Below, in pieces: positions 1-6,898 of a DNA stretch of 12,063 nt (position 1 is its first letter; every line of letters begins with the position of its first letter). Both the position numbers and the translations under genes were made by a program. The notes beneath the pieces were generated by a model. The model was not told the origin of the DNA. It searched no databases and saw only the letters and a list, made by a program, of their open reading frames with translations. The stretch is from Anaerolineae bacterium (GTDB taxonomy: Bacteria > Chloroflexota > Anaerolineae > B4-G1): contig JAUWNP010000134.1 in NCBI GenBank assembly GCA_030612585.1, positions 1 through 12,063 on the forward strand, in the 5' to 3' direction.

Positions 1-261
1 ATGGAGCAGACCGTAGTCATCGCCGTCGAGCCGGACATCCCCAACGACGGCGTCCAGTTCCAATCTGCCGTGCCTCAAGAGTTGCGCGACCAGATCGTGG
101 CCGGGCTGCTGGCCATCGCTGCAACTGAAGAAGGCGTGGAAGCCCTGAAGACCGCCTACCAGTGGGAAGAACTGATGGAGGCGGACGACTCCTTCTACGA
201 TGCGTTCCGTCAGATTCTCCAGGCCGCTGGCATCAGCGCCGAGGACCTGATGGGAGACTAG
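1..261 (+). CDS. phnD: PhnD-type phosphonate/phosphite ABC transporter substrate-binding protein, C-terminal part
   Basis: This is the last 86 residues of a periplasmic or lipid-anchored binding protein that would deliver phosphonate, phosphite or a related phosphorus compound to the permease encoded downstream. The fragment has the usual end of the PhnD family: a PDIPNDGV strand, a VPQELRDQIVAGLL helix, then ATEEGVEALKTAY and a final ADDSFYDAFRQIL helix. The window opens on an ATG that is probably an internal Met, because the family is about 300 residues long and everything here belongs to its C-terminal lobe. The signal peptide and most ligand residues lie outside the window, so the substrate cannot be read. 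The gene heads a phnD-phnC-phnE order and is separated from phnC by a 115-bp spacer with strong palindromes. Confidence 0.78.
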   Translation: MEQTVVIAVEPDIPNDGVQFQSAVPQELRDQIVAGLLAIAATEEGVEALKTAYQWEELMEADDSFYDAFRQILQAAGISAEDLMGD

Positions 262-315
262 TAGGGGCGAACCCTTGCGGTCGCCCGCCTGGGCAGGCAC
301 AAGACCTGCCCCTAC
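261..315. repeat. Intergenic palindromic element with GTAGGGG/CCCCTAC ends
   Basis: A 55-bp nested palindrome starts at the last base of the phnD stop codon. The outer arms GTAGGGG (261-267) and CCCCTAC (309-315) are perfect inverted repeats. Inside are two hairpins: GGGCGA (265-270) with TCGCCC (281-286), and GGGCAGG (291-297) with CCTGCCC (305-311). They share bases with the outer arms, so the structures are alternatives. A related GTAGGGGCGC palindrome lies at 5124-5150, which suggests a dispersed repeat family. No T-run follows, so it is not a standard terminator. Confidence 0.6.
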
Positions 316-331
316 ATAGAATAAACCTATG

Positions 332-358
332 CGAGGGGGGACCCTGTGTCCCCCCTCG
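332..358. promoter_or_regulatory. Strong hairpin in the phnD-phnC spacer
   Basis: CGAGGGGGGAC (332-342) and GTCCCCCCTCG (348-358) form a perfect 11-bp stem with a 5-base loop. It ends six bases before the ribosome-binding site of phnC. There is no T-tract, so it is not an obvious terminator. In the message it could protect the upstream binding-protein transcript from 3' decay or dampen translation of phnC. That would fit the common excess of binding protein over ATPase and permease. The role is inferred. Confidence 0.5.
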
Positions 359-376
359 TTACGAAGGGGAGGCAGG

Positions 377-1162
377 ATGTTTGAGGTCAAGAACCTGACC
401 AAAATCTACGATGATGGGACCGTCGCCCTGCGCGACGTCAGTTTCGAGGTAGCGGATGGCGAGTTCCTGATCATCATCGGCCTGAGCGGCTCCGGCAAGT
501 CCACCCTCCTGCGCTGCATCAACCGCTTGATTGATCCAACCGAGGGGCAAATCTTGTGGGATGGTGTGGACATCACGGCCGCCGAACAGACCGAACTGCG
601 CGAGATTCGGCGCCAGATTGGGATGATTTTTCAGCACTTTAACCTGGTCAAGCGTTCCCCTGTGCTCACCAACGTCCTCGCCGGGCGGCTGGGGTACGTG
701 AACCCGTGGGCCAGCCTCCTGCACCGCTTCCCGGACGAGGATCGGAAGATGGCAATGGCGGCGCTGGAGCGGATGGGCATCACCGACCAGGCCCACAAGC
801 GGGCAGACGAACTGAGCGGCGGGCAGCAACAGCGGGTGGGAATCGCCCGCGCGCTGATGCAGCAGCCCCGCATGATCCTGGCCGACGAGCCGGTAGCCAG
901 CCTGGATCCCGTGCTGGCCCACTCTATCCTGGAACGGTTGGAAGAATTAAACCAGGAGGAGGAGATCACCATCCTGTGCAGCCTGCACTACCTGGACCTG
1001 GTGCAGCAATACGCCACGCGAGTGATCGGCCTGCGAGATGGAGAGATCGTCTACCGGGGCACCAGGGAGGAGATCCGCGCGATGACGGACGAGGAATTCA
1101 AAGAGATCTATGGCAAGGAAGCGGTCAGAGTGGGCCTGGGGCTGCAAGGAGAGGTGGAGTAA
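377..1162 (+). CDS. phnC: PhnC-type phosphonate ABC transporter ATP-binding protein
   Basis: This cytoplasmic ATPase subunit (261 residues, normal for the family) should power import by the PhnE-type permease next door. All ABC motifs are present: Walker A GLSGSGKST (35-43), Q-loop Gln86 in IFQHFNL, signature LSGGQ (146-150), Walker B MILADE (166-171), D-loop SLD (175-177) and switch His204. The NLVKRSPVLTNVLAGRLG segment after the Q-loop is typical of PhnC and separates it from generic amino-acid importer ATPases. I chose the ATG at 377 because homology begins at MFEVKNLTKIY and AAGGGGAGG (364-372) lies just upstream. An in-frame ATG at 329 would add 16 unrelated residues and pass through the hairpin. 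The TAA stop shares its last base with the permease start (TAATG), indicating translational coupling. Phosphonate, phosphite and other phosphorus substrates cannot be told apart from this subunit. Confidence 0.9.
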   Translation: MFEVKNLTKIYDDGTVALRDVSFEVADGEFLIIIGLSGSGKSTLLRCINRLIDPTEGQILWDGVDITAAEQTELREIRRQIGMIFQHFNLVKRSPVLTNVLAGRLGYVNPWASLLHRFPDEDRKMAMAALERMGITDQAHKRADELSGGQQQRVGIARALMQQPRMILADEPVASLDPVLAHSILERLEELNQEEEITILCSLHYLDLVQQYATRVIGLRDGEIVYRGTREEIRAMTDEEFKEIYGKEAVRVGLGLQGEVE

Positions 1163-2691
1163 TGGCAACGCGGAAAGTTCAACAGGAATTCCAGCCCAGC
1201 CTGGCGCCACCGGTTGTGGCGGGCGTGGCCTCGCTGCTCGTTCCCGGCCTGGGCCAGGCACTGGCCCGGCAACTTCAACGCGGACTGCTCCTACTGAGCG
1301 CCCTGGTCACCGGCATTGGTCTATTTGCCTGGCGGATCAACTTGCTGGCCCCCAGGGAGATCGGAGCGGTGTCAAAGCTCATCAAAGCCCTCAGCCGCCG
1401 ACCGCTCTTTGTAGGCCCGACGCTGGTGCTCATCGTGGCTTTGTGGCTATGGACCGCCTGGGACGCTTACCAGCAGGCCAGGTCAGCCCGGCGGGGCGGG
1501 CTGGGCATCTTTGCGCTCGTGCTCGTGCTTTTCTTTACACTGGGCTGGCAGATCAGCGAGATCAACCTCTACAAGATGGTAACAGAACTTGCGGACGCCT
1601 CAGGGCCTCTCTCTCGGGTCGTGTGGCCGTGGGCGGCGGCTGTCACGCGGGACGTTGAGACAGTCGGCGCGCGGGCCGACGTCCTCTCTCCCTGCGACGA
1701 CGAACCACCGCCTCCCCCGCCAGAAGAAATACCCGGCCAGCCTTACCTGATGGCCGACCCGACCTGTGGCGATCTTTCTCAGCAGGCAGAGGAAGGGGGA
1801 AAACTCGTAACCATACCCGGCACTGTTTTGACCGTCATCGGGCGAGGCTTTGAACCGAACACAAAGACCCAAATCTGGTGGGCGGATCCCATCGGCAACG
1901 AGTTTCAGATGCGCCGGGCAGGAGAGTACCTCGCGATTCTGACCGACGACCAGGGAGCTTTCCAGTTCGATGTCGCCATACCCTACCGGCTCATCCCTCC
2001 CAGTTCCGAGGGCCGCCAGGTCCACCGGATAGAGGCGCGGCAAATCTCGGCGGTGGGCAACCTGAAACCCAGCGACACATTGCGGCACAACATCGAAAAG
2101 ATGGTAGAGACCATCGTTCTGGGAATGATGGCGACACTTTTTGGCATCATCCTCGCCATCCCCATCAGTTTCCTGGCCGCCCGAAATCTGATGTCCGGTT
2201 CTCCGATCACGATGGCGCTCTATTTTATCACCCGCACCATCCTGAACATCATCCGTTCCATTGAGCCAATGATCTGGGCCATTCTAGCCGTGACAGTGGT
2301 GGGGCTGGGCCCCTTCGCCGGCATCATCGCCCTGACCGTTCACTCCATCGCCGCGCTGGGCAAACTCTACTCCGAGGCTATCGAGTCCATTGACCCCGGT
2401 CAAATCGAGGCCGTCCAGGCCACCGGTGCGACGCAGCTGCAGATGATTATGTACGCGGTGGTGCCGCAGATGATCCCGCCCTTCGTTTCCTTCTCCATCT
2501 ATCGCTGGGACATCAACGTCCGTATGTCCACGGTCATCGGACTGGTGGGCGGCGGTGGCATCGGCTTCCTGCTGATCCAGTACATCCGGCTGTTGGACTA
2601 CCGTTCGGCAGGGATTTGCGTCTGGTTTATCGCCATCACCGTGGCGACCCTGGACTATATCAGCGCGGACATCCGGCAGCGGTTCATATAG
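1162..2691 (+). CDS. phnE: PhnE-type ABC transporter permease, enlarged with extra N-terminal and extracytoplasmic domains
   Basis: This membrane subunit of the importer has 509 residues, against roughly 260-290 for ordinary PhnE. Its C-terminal part (about 310-509) is a standard binding-protein-dependent permease core: ATLFGIILAIPISFLAARN (324-342), the EAA loop around EAVQATGATQLQMI (416-429) that docks on the ATPase, and VIGLVGGGGIGFLL (458-471). The segment GWQISEINLYKMV (128-140) matches the end of the first helix of normal PhnE. Two parts are extra. Residues 1-110 hold about three hydrophobic segments and a PGLGQ motif (28-32), as in small DUF5683/TM2-like membrane domains. Residues about 160-305 sit between core helices 1 and 2, facing outward. 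They contain a proline run (182-187) and a beta-rich, TIG- or Ig-like stretch (about 216-295). The domain names are guesses from pattern. The start at 1162 follows AGGAGAGGTGGA. The same frame is open from 706, but that part overlaps phnC and is not coding. Confidence 0.87.
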   Translation: MATRKVQQEFQPSLAPPVVAGVASLLVPGLGQALARQLQRGLLLLSALVTGIGLFAWRINLLAPREIGAVSKLIKALSRRPLFVGPTLVLIVALWLWTAWDAYQQARSARRGGLGIFALVLVLFFTLGWQISEINLYKMVTELADASGPLSRVVWPWAAAVTRDVETVGARADVLSPCDDEPPPPPPEEIPGQPYLMADPTCGDLSQQAEEGGKLVTIPGTVLTVIGRGFEPNTKTQIWWADPIGNEFQMRRAGEYLAILTDDQGAFQFDVAIPYRLIPPSSEGRQVHRIEARQISAVGNLKPSDTLRHNIEKMVETIVLGMMATLFGIILAIPISFLAARNLMSGSPITMALYFITRTILNIIRSIEPMIWAILAVTVVGLGPFAGIIALTVHSIAALGKLYSEAIESIDPGQIEAVQATGATQLQMIMYAVVPQMIPPFVSFSIYRWDINVRMSTVIGLVGGGGIGFLLIQYIRLLDYRSAGICVWFIAITVATLDYISADIRQRFI

Positions 2692-2697
2692 ACAGCA

Positions 2698-3618
2698 ATG
2701 CCCCATCTGGCAGTGGTGATCGTCAGTTGGAACGTGCGCGACCTGCTGGCGGCTTGCCTGCGCTCTCTCTTTGCTGACTTGGACCTGTCGGGCCTCGAGG
2801 CCCAGATTTGGGTAGTGGACAACGCTTCCGCCGACGGCACGCCGGAGATGGTGGCGAAGGCATTTCCCGCCGTCCGCCTCATCGCCTGCGACGAGAATCT
2901 GGGCTTCGCCGCAGGCAACAACCTGGCGCTGCGCGAAATCTCCAACTCCCACACTCCCACACCCCCAAACTACATTTGGCTACTCAACCCCGATACAAAA
3001 GTGCAACCTGGGGCGACGGTGGCGCTGGTGAGTTTCATGAAGCGCACGCCGCAGGCCGCCGTGGCCGGGGCGAAACTACTCTACGCTGACGGCTCTCTCC
3101 AGCAGAGCGCCTTTCGCTTTCCAGGCATAGTCCAACTGGTCTTCGAGTTCTTCCCCCTCCCCCCCCGTTTCTACAACACTCCGCTCAATGGCCGCTACCC
3201 GCGCCGCCTCTACGAGGGGGACTCTCCCTTCCCGGTGGATCACCCTCTGGGCGCAGCGATGATGGTGCGGCGGGAAGCCATCGAGCAGGTGGGTCTCCTG
3301 GACGAGGATTTCTGGATGTACTGCGAGGAGATTGACTGGTGCTGGCGTTTGCGCAAGGCCGGCTGGCAAGCCTACTGCGTACCTGCTGCTCGAGTGATCC
3401 ATCACGCGGGCCAGTCCAGCGGTCAGATCCGCATTCCCTCCTTCGTGAACCTCTGGACCAGCCGGGCCCGGCTCTACGCGCGCCACCACGGGCCGATCAC
3501 GCGGTGGTTGGCGCAGGCACTAGTCCGCGCTGGGATGCAGCGGCGGATGCAGAAGGCTTCCCCGGAGATGATTGTTGCCTGCCAGCAGGTCATTCGAGCC
3601 TGGGATGGAGTCCAATGA
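2698..3618 (+). CDS. Family 2 glycosyltransferase (rhamnosyltransferase-like)
   Basis: This 306-residue cytoplasmic or membrane-associated enzyme should transfer a sugar from a nucleotide sugar to a growing glycan. GT2 hallmarks are AVVIVSWN (5-12), VVDNASADGT (39-48), NLGFAAGNN (67-75), LLNPDT (95-100, the metal and nucleotide-sugar site), HPLGAAMMVRRE (182-193) and the acceptor-side motif YCEEIDWCWRLRKAGW (208-223). The last is typical of rhamnosyltransferase-like members, although the donor cannot be assigned. It begins 6 bp after the permease stop with no strong Shine-Dalgarno, so it may be read from the phn transcript. It overlaps the next glycosyltransferase by 4 bp. Residues 82-90 (SNSHTPTPP) are a low-complexity insertion before the NPD motif, encoded by a short 8-bp repeat. 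Confidence 0.88.
   Translation: MPHLAVVIVSWNVRDLLAACLRSLFADLDLSGLEAQIWVVDNASADGTPEMVAKAFPAVRLIACDENLGFAAGNNLALREISNSHTPTPPNYIWLLNPDTKVQPGATVALVSFMKRTPQAAVAGAKLLYADGSLQQSAFRFPGIVQLVFEFFPLPPRFYNTPLNGRYPRRLYEGDSPFPVDHPLGAAMMVRREAIEQVGLLDEDFWMYCEEIDWCWRLRKAGWQAYCVPAARVIHHAGQSSGQIRIPSFVNLWTSRARLYARHHGPITRWLAQALVRAGMQRRMQKASPEMIVACQQVIRAWDGVQ
2946..2969 (+). repeat. In-gene 8-bp tandem repeat, three units
   Basis: CTCCCACA occurs twice in tandem (2946-2953 and 2954-2961), followed by the degenerate unit CCCCCAAA (2962-2969). The 24 bp equal eight codons, so the reading frame of the glycosyltransferase is kept. They encode a Ser/Thr/Pro/His-rich loop that most GT2 proteins lack at this point. It looks like a small slippage-derived insertion. 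Confidence 0.5.
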
Positions 3619-4367
3619 ACGTGACTGCTATCGTTCCCGCTTTGAACGAGGAACACAACATCGTGGACTGCCTGGAGAGCCTGGCCTGGGCAGACCGGCG
3701 AGTCGTCTTCATGGACTCCCGCACCACTGACCGGACGGAAGAACTGGCTCGCAAGGTCGAGGCGGAGGTGATGTTGCATCCCTTTGAGAACTTCGCCCAG
3801 TTTCACAACGCTGCGATGGAGCAGGTGGAGGCGGACTGGATCTTCTTCGTGGACGCTGACGAGCGGGCCACGCCGGAACTGGCGGAGGAAGTGCGCTCAG
3901 TAACAGACGGCAGTCACGAGGAGGTAGCCTGGTCGGTGCCACGCCATAACTACATCTTTGGACGTCTCACTCTGGGGGCAGGTTGGTATCCCGACTACCA
4001 GTCGCGTCTGCTCCTGCGAGGTCGTGTGCATTGGGAGCGGCCTGTTCACGAAGTCGCCGTGGTAGACGGCCCTGAGGGATACCTGAAGAACCCCCTCATC
4101 CATTACAACTACGACGATCTGGCCGACTTCATCGCCCGACAGGAGAGGTACACCGGCTTCGATGCAGAGATACTCTTCCAGCAAAGAGTCCGCCCCCACT
4201 TCTACACCCCCTACTCCCAGGCTGTGCGCCAATTCTGGTGGCGGTTTGTGACACTGCGGGGAACGCGAGACGGGTTGCACGGACTGTGGTTGAGCCTGCT
4301 GATGGCCTACTACGAGGCGGTGAAGTACCGGAAACTGGCGCGGTTGTGGCGGGCGACGAATCGTTGA
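3615..4367 (+). CDS. Family 2 glycosyltransferase, WaaE/KdtX-like
   Basis: This 250-residue glycosyltransferase resembles the LPS-core WaaE/KdtX group of GT2. Motifs are TAIVPALNEEHNI (4-16), VFMDSRTTDRTEELA (31-45), the catalytic FFVDADER (77-84), GAGWYPDYQSRLLLRG (121-136), which is the group's hallmark, and WERPVHE (140-146). The likely role is adding a sugar to a surface glycan or glycolipid, with the preceding glycosyltransferase as partner. Donor and acceptor are unknown. I start it at the ATG inside the ATGA overlap with the upstream stop, with GGATGGAG at 3603-3610 as ribosome-binding site. The frame is open back to 3339, but that part lies over the previous gene. The stop codon overlaps the -35 box of the next promoter. 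Confidence 0.88.
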   Translation: MNVTAIVPALNEEHNIVDCLESLAWADRRVVFMDSRTTDRTEELARKVEAEVMLHPFENFAQFHNAAMEQVEADWIFFVDADERATPELAEEVRSVTDGSHEEVAWSVPRHNYIFGRLTLGAGWYPDYQSRLLLRGRVHWERPVHEVAVVDGPEGYLKNPLIHYNYDDLADFIARQERYTGFDAEILFQQRVRPHFYTPYSQAVRQFWWRFVTLRGTRDGLHGLWLSLLMAYYEAVKYRKLARLWRATNR

Positions 4368-4392
4368 CGGCTTAGGCCAGGTGTGCTATACT
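4364..4392 (+). promoter_or_regulatory. Sigma-70-like promoter with extended -10
   Basis: TTGACG (4364-4369), a 17-base spacer, and TATACT (4387-4392) preceded by TGC form a near-consensus housekeeping promoter. Its -35 box overlaps the TGA stop of the upstream glycosyltransferase. It shares the 11-mer TGTGCTATACT and the 17-base spacing with the riboswitch promoter at 9375-9403. Transcription should begin near 4399 and cover the small ORF and the HNH gene. Confidence 0.7.
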
Positions 4393-4409
4393 GAACACCG
4401 GACAATCAC

Positions 4410-4580
4410 GTGGATATTCTGCATCCAACGCCGGAGGAGATGGTCGCCGCGCTGCTCGCCGCAGCAGAAGCGGGGCGGTGGAACCACTGGAAGCAAGAAG
4501 TTAGGCAACACGCCGGGGACTGGCAAGAGGCCAAGTGTATATGTCGTCCTTTGACTAAAGTACAATCCCACGACAAGTAG
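4410..4580 (+). CDS. Possible small protein, 56 residues, GTG start
   Basis: This is a short open frame directly downstream of a strong promoter. It would encode an acidic-to-amphipathic helix (HPTPEEMVAALLAAAEAGRWNHWKQEV) and then a less ordered tail. The first 40 residues have protein-like composition and codon use, while the tail (KCICRPLTKVQSHDK) looks random. It may be a real small gene, the intact start of a decayed gene, or chance. The GTG lies only about 11 bases after the expected transcription start and has no clear Shine-Dalgarno. The frame differs from that of the HNH gene 7 bp downstream. I do not recognise a family. Confidence 0.3.
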   Translation: MDILHPTPEEMVAALLAAAEAGRWNHWKQEVRQHAGDWQEAKCICRPLTKVQSHDK

Positions 4581-4587
4581 AGCCACG

Positions 4588-5091
4588 ATGAACGAACCTG
4601 TCCTGGTACTCAACGGCAATTACGAGCCTATCAACGTCTGCAACACTAAGCGCGCTATGGGGTTGATTCTGATGGGCAAGGCCACGGTGTTGGAGAACGG
4701 CCGGGGGTTCATTCGCACCGTCTCCCGCACCTACGAGCGCCCGTCCGTCATTCGCCTGGTCTATGTGGTACGCCGGCCACGTCCTCGCGTGCGGCTGTGC
4801 AAGCGGGAGATCCTGCGCCGGGACGAGTACCGCTGCCAGTACTGCGGGCAGCAGACGCGTCAACTGACGATAGACCACGTCGTCCCCCGCTACCGGGGCG
4901 GGCAGCACTCCTGGAAGAACCTGGTGGCGGCCTGCCCGCAGTGCAACCGGCGCAAGGGTGGGCGCACGCTGGCAGGGGCGCGGATGAAGTTGCTGCGCCA
5001 GCCTTTCGAGCCACGGCCCACGGCACAGTATCTCTTCGGGCGCTACCTGGCGGGCGATGGCTTGTGGACCAGGTACCTGGAAGGGTGGTAG
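4588..5091 (+). CDS. HNH endonuclease family protein
   Basis: This 167-residue protein has an HNH nuclease domain in its middle. A zinc-binding CxxC pair is formed by Cys83/Cys86 (CQYC) and Cys116/Cys119 (CPQC). The catalytic core is IDHVVPRYRGG (95-105, with Asp96-His97), Asn111 in WKNLVAAC and the following NRRKGG. The N-terminal 70 residues (PVLVLNGNYEPINV...ALAA-like AMGLILMGKATV) match the stand-alone HNH proteins found widely in Cyanobacteria, Actinobacteria and Chloroflexota, whose cellular role is unsettled. No intron, intein or restriction partner is visible nearby. Transcription probably comes from the promoter at 4364-4392, and the ribosome-binding site is weak. The protein should bind and cut DNA, but its target is unknown. 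Confidence 0.87.
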   Translation: MNEPVLVLNGNYEPINVCNTKRAMGLILMGKATVLENGRGFIRTVSRTYERPSVIRLVYVVRRPRPRVRLCKREILRRDEYRCQYCGQQTRQLTIDHVVPRYRGGQHSWKNLVAACPQCNRRKGGRTLAGARMKLLRQPFEPRPTAQYLFGRYLAGDGLWTRYLEGW

Positions 5092-5123
5092 TAGGGGACA
5101 GCACAGCAATCGGCGGCGTGGAA

Positions 5124-5150
5124 GTAGGGGCGCGGTGGCTGCGCCCCTGC
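5124..5150. repeat. GTAGGGGCGC palindrome, possible terminator of the HNH gene
   Basis: GTAGGGGCGC (5124-5133) pairs with GCGCCCCTGC (5141-5150) through ten pairs, one of them G-T, around a 7-base loop. The next bases are TTGTTATATA, a weak T-rich tail that could allow inefficient intrinsic termination after the HNH gene. The left arm matches the palindrome at 261-315, so it also looks like a member of a dispersed intergenic repeat family. Confidence 0.5.
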
Positions 5151-5182
5151 TTGTTATATACGTTATCCTGAGGAGGCATCCA

Positions 5183-6049
5183 GTGGGTAAACCGTTTAAC
5201 TATGGAGGGCAAGCAGTCATCGAAGGGGTGATGATGCGTGGATCGCGCATGCTGGCGGTCGCGCTGCGCCACCCCGAGGGACACATCATGGTGGAGACAG
5301 AACCGCTCAACGAGGCACTCTACCGTGGGCCGATCAGCCGTATCCCTTTCTTGCGCGGGTTGGTGACGTTGTGGGACGCGCTCGGTTTGGGAATGAAGGC
5401 ACTTATGATGTCGGCTGACGTGGCGACGGGCGAGGAGGTATCGCTTTCAGGCCCAGTTGGCTGGGGAACGGCGCTTGTGGGGGTTGGTATGGGCGTGGGG
5501 CTCTTTATGGTGCTGCCCTCGTTCCTGGTGGGGCTGCTCGCTATCCCTTTGGAGTGGCTTAGTTCCTTGCTGGAAGGGATCGTGCGACTGTTCATAGTTG
5601 TGGGCTATATGTGGGCCGTCGGGTTTATGCCCGATATACGGCGCGTGTTCGCCTACCACGGCGCGGAGCATAAGACGATCCACGCTTACGAAGCAGGAGC
5701 GGAACTGACCGTGGACGGTGTACGTCCCTTCTCGACGGCTCATACCCGCTGTGGCACGGCCTTTCTCTTGATAGTAGTTGTGTTGACGGTCCTGATATTC
5801 GCTCCCTTCAACACGCCGTCATTGCTCTGGCGTGTGCTCAGCCGGATCACGCTGCTTCCGGTCATCGCAGGCATCGCCTACGAGACTCTCCGCCTGACGG
5901 CCCGCCTGGCCGACCGGCCCTGGATGCGGGTGATAATCGCGCCGAACCTGGCGCTCCAGCGATTGACGACTCGCGAGCCAGATGATGAGATGCTGGAGGT
6001 GGCAATCGCGGCGCTGAAGGCCGTGCTGGAGGGTGAGGAGACGAGTTGA
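5183..6049 (+). CDS. DUF1385 family membrane protein (YqhQ-like)
   Basis: This 288-residue integral membrane protein of the DUF1385 family has its diagnostic N-terminus NYGGQAVIEGVMMRG (residues 5-19) and the conserved AYHGAEHKTIHAYEAG and RCGTAFLLIVVVLTVLIF segments. Hydrophobic stretches near residues 90-130 and 230-275 suggest about four to five membrane helices. The conserved His and Glu residues hint at metal binding, but the family has no established biochemical activity. I chose the GTG at 5183 because AGGAGG (5171-5176) stands six bases upstream and homology starts immediately. The ATG at 5057 would overlap the HNH gene and add 42 low-quality residues. The stop abuts the next start (TGAATG), so the following flavoprotein is probably co-translated. 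Confidence 0.88.
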   Translation: MGKPFNYGGQAVIEGVMMRGSRMLAVALRHPEGHIMVETEPLNEALYRGPISRIPFLRGLVTLWDALGLGMKALMMSADVATGEEVSLSGPVGWGTALVGVGMGVGLFMVLPSFLVGLLAIPLEWLSSLLEGIVRLFIVVGYMWAVGFMPDIRRVFAYHGAEHKTIHAYEAGAELTVDGVRPFSTAHTRCGTAFLLIVVVLTVLIFAPFNTPSLLWRVLSRITLLPVIAGIAYETLRLTARLADRPWMRVIIAPNLALQRLTTREPDDEMLEVAIAALKAVLEGEETS

Positions 6050-6898
6050 ATGGACGTGCTCGCGGCTATGCGGCAACGGGTGAGCGTGCGCGATTATGAC
6101 GGGCATCCGGTGGAGCCGGGCTTGCTTGAGCGACTGTCTGACCTGGCCGACGGGGCTGACCATCTGACCAATGTCCCCCCACGTATCGTGTTGGTCAGCG
6201 GCGTGGAGCGGACGCGGCGTATCCTCACCTACATGATCGGTTCCTACGGGCTGGTGCATAACCCACCGCACCTGCTGGTGGGGGTGCTGCCTGAGGAAAG
6301 CGACGTGGCCCGGCTCGACCTGGGCTACGTGCTGGAGCAGGTGGTACTGGAGGCGACCTGTCTGGGATTGGGCACCTGCTGGGTGACCGGCTCCTACGAC
6401 GCACAGCGTGCCGGGGACGCCGTGGGGCTGGCACCGGGAGAAGTGGCAGCGGCGGTCTGTGCGCTGGGCTATCCTGCCAAGGACCGCTGGGGCCGTTTCC
6501 ACAGCCGCACCGTGCGCTATCTGGCCGGTGGTCACCGGCGAAAGCCCCTGACAGGCATTGTCTTCTCCGACCGCTGGGGTGAGCCGTGGTCGCCGGGCAG
6601 AGCCGGTCCGACGCCGGTTACTATACTGGAGCACGCCCGGCTGGCCCCTTCGGCCGTCAACCGCCAGCCGTGGCGCTTCATCATCAGGCCAGACCACGTG
6701 GCGCTTGCGCTGGTACGGCCTGCGCCCATAGACGGAGGCATCGTGATGGCCCACTTCGCGCTGGCCTCTGCTGCGCTGGGGGGCGAGGGGCGGTGGGAGG
6801 TGCGGCTGGGAAATGCAGCCCTGGCGCGGGAGTGCGGGTTGCCGCGGGGGGCAATCCCCGTGGCGACTTTTAACGGATTTGGGGAGCGGATTGAGTGA
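6050..6898 (+). CDS. Nitroreductase-like FMN protein (TM1586-type)
   Basis: This 282-residue protein is of the nitroreductase superfamily, closest by eye to the TM1586-like putative nitroreductases, in which both halves contribute to one fold. The N-terminal RQRVSVRDYDGHP (8-20) is the usual FMN-binding start. LDLGYVLEQVVLEATCLGLGTCWVTG (89-114) is the central dimer helix and strand. HARLAPSAVNRQPWRF (195-210) and DGGIVMAHFALASAALG (228-244) repeat these elements in the second half. It should use NAD(P)H and FMN to reduce an unknown substrate. The gene starts directly on the stop of the DUF1385 gene and its stop overlaps the next start by 4 bp, so the three genes form a likely operon. Substrate and physiological role cannot be read. 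Confidence 0.82.
   Translation: MDVLAAMRQRVSVRDYDGHPVEPGLLERLSDLADGADHLTNVPPRIVLVSGVERTRRILTYMIGSYGLVHNPPHLLVGVLPEESDVARLDLGYVLEQVVLEATCLGLGTCWVTGSYDAQRAGDAVGLAPGEVAAAVCALGYPAKDRWGRFHSRTVRYLAGGHRRKPLTGIVFSDRWGEPWSPGRAGPTPVTILEHARLAPSAVNRQPWRFIIRPDHVALALVRPAPIDGGIVMAHFALASAALGGEGRWEVRLGNAALARECGLPRGAIPVATFNGFGERIE

Noticed and set aside
332..358. Hairpin as intrinsic terminator after phnD
   Set aside because: No T-tract follows the stem, and phnC must be transcribed with its partners.
329..376. ATG at 329 as start of phnC
   Set aside because: The added 16 residues are not homologous and the start lies inside a strong hairpin. The ATG at 377 has AAGGGGAGG upstream.
706..1161. Upstream extension of the permease frame over phnC
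   Set aside because: It overlaps a fully convincing ATPase gene in another frame, and the translation is Pro/Gly/Arg-rich shadow sequence. The TAATG start at 1162 has a ribosome-binding site and fits the transport genes.
2284..2952. 222-residue minus-strand ORF across the permease/glycosyltransferase junction
   Set aside because: Its composition is His/Gln/Val/Gly-rich shadow sequence opposite two well-supported genes.
4551..4566. TTGACT and TACAAT before the HNH gene as a promoter
   Set aside because: The two boxes are only 4 bases apart and no suitable -35 lies 17 bases before TACAAT. The 4364-4392 promoter is far better.
5057..5182. ATG at 5057 as start of the DUF1385 gene
   Set aside because: It would overlap the HNH gene and read through the palindrome. 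Homology and AGGAGG support the GTG at 5183.
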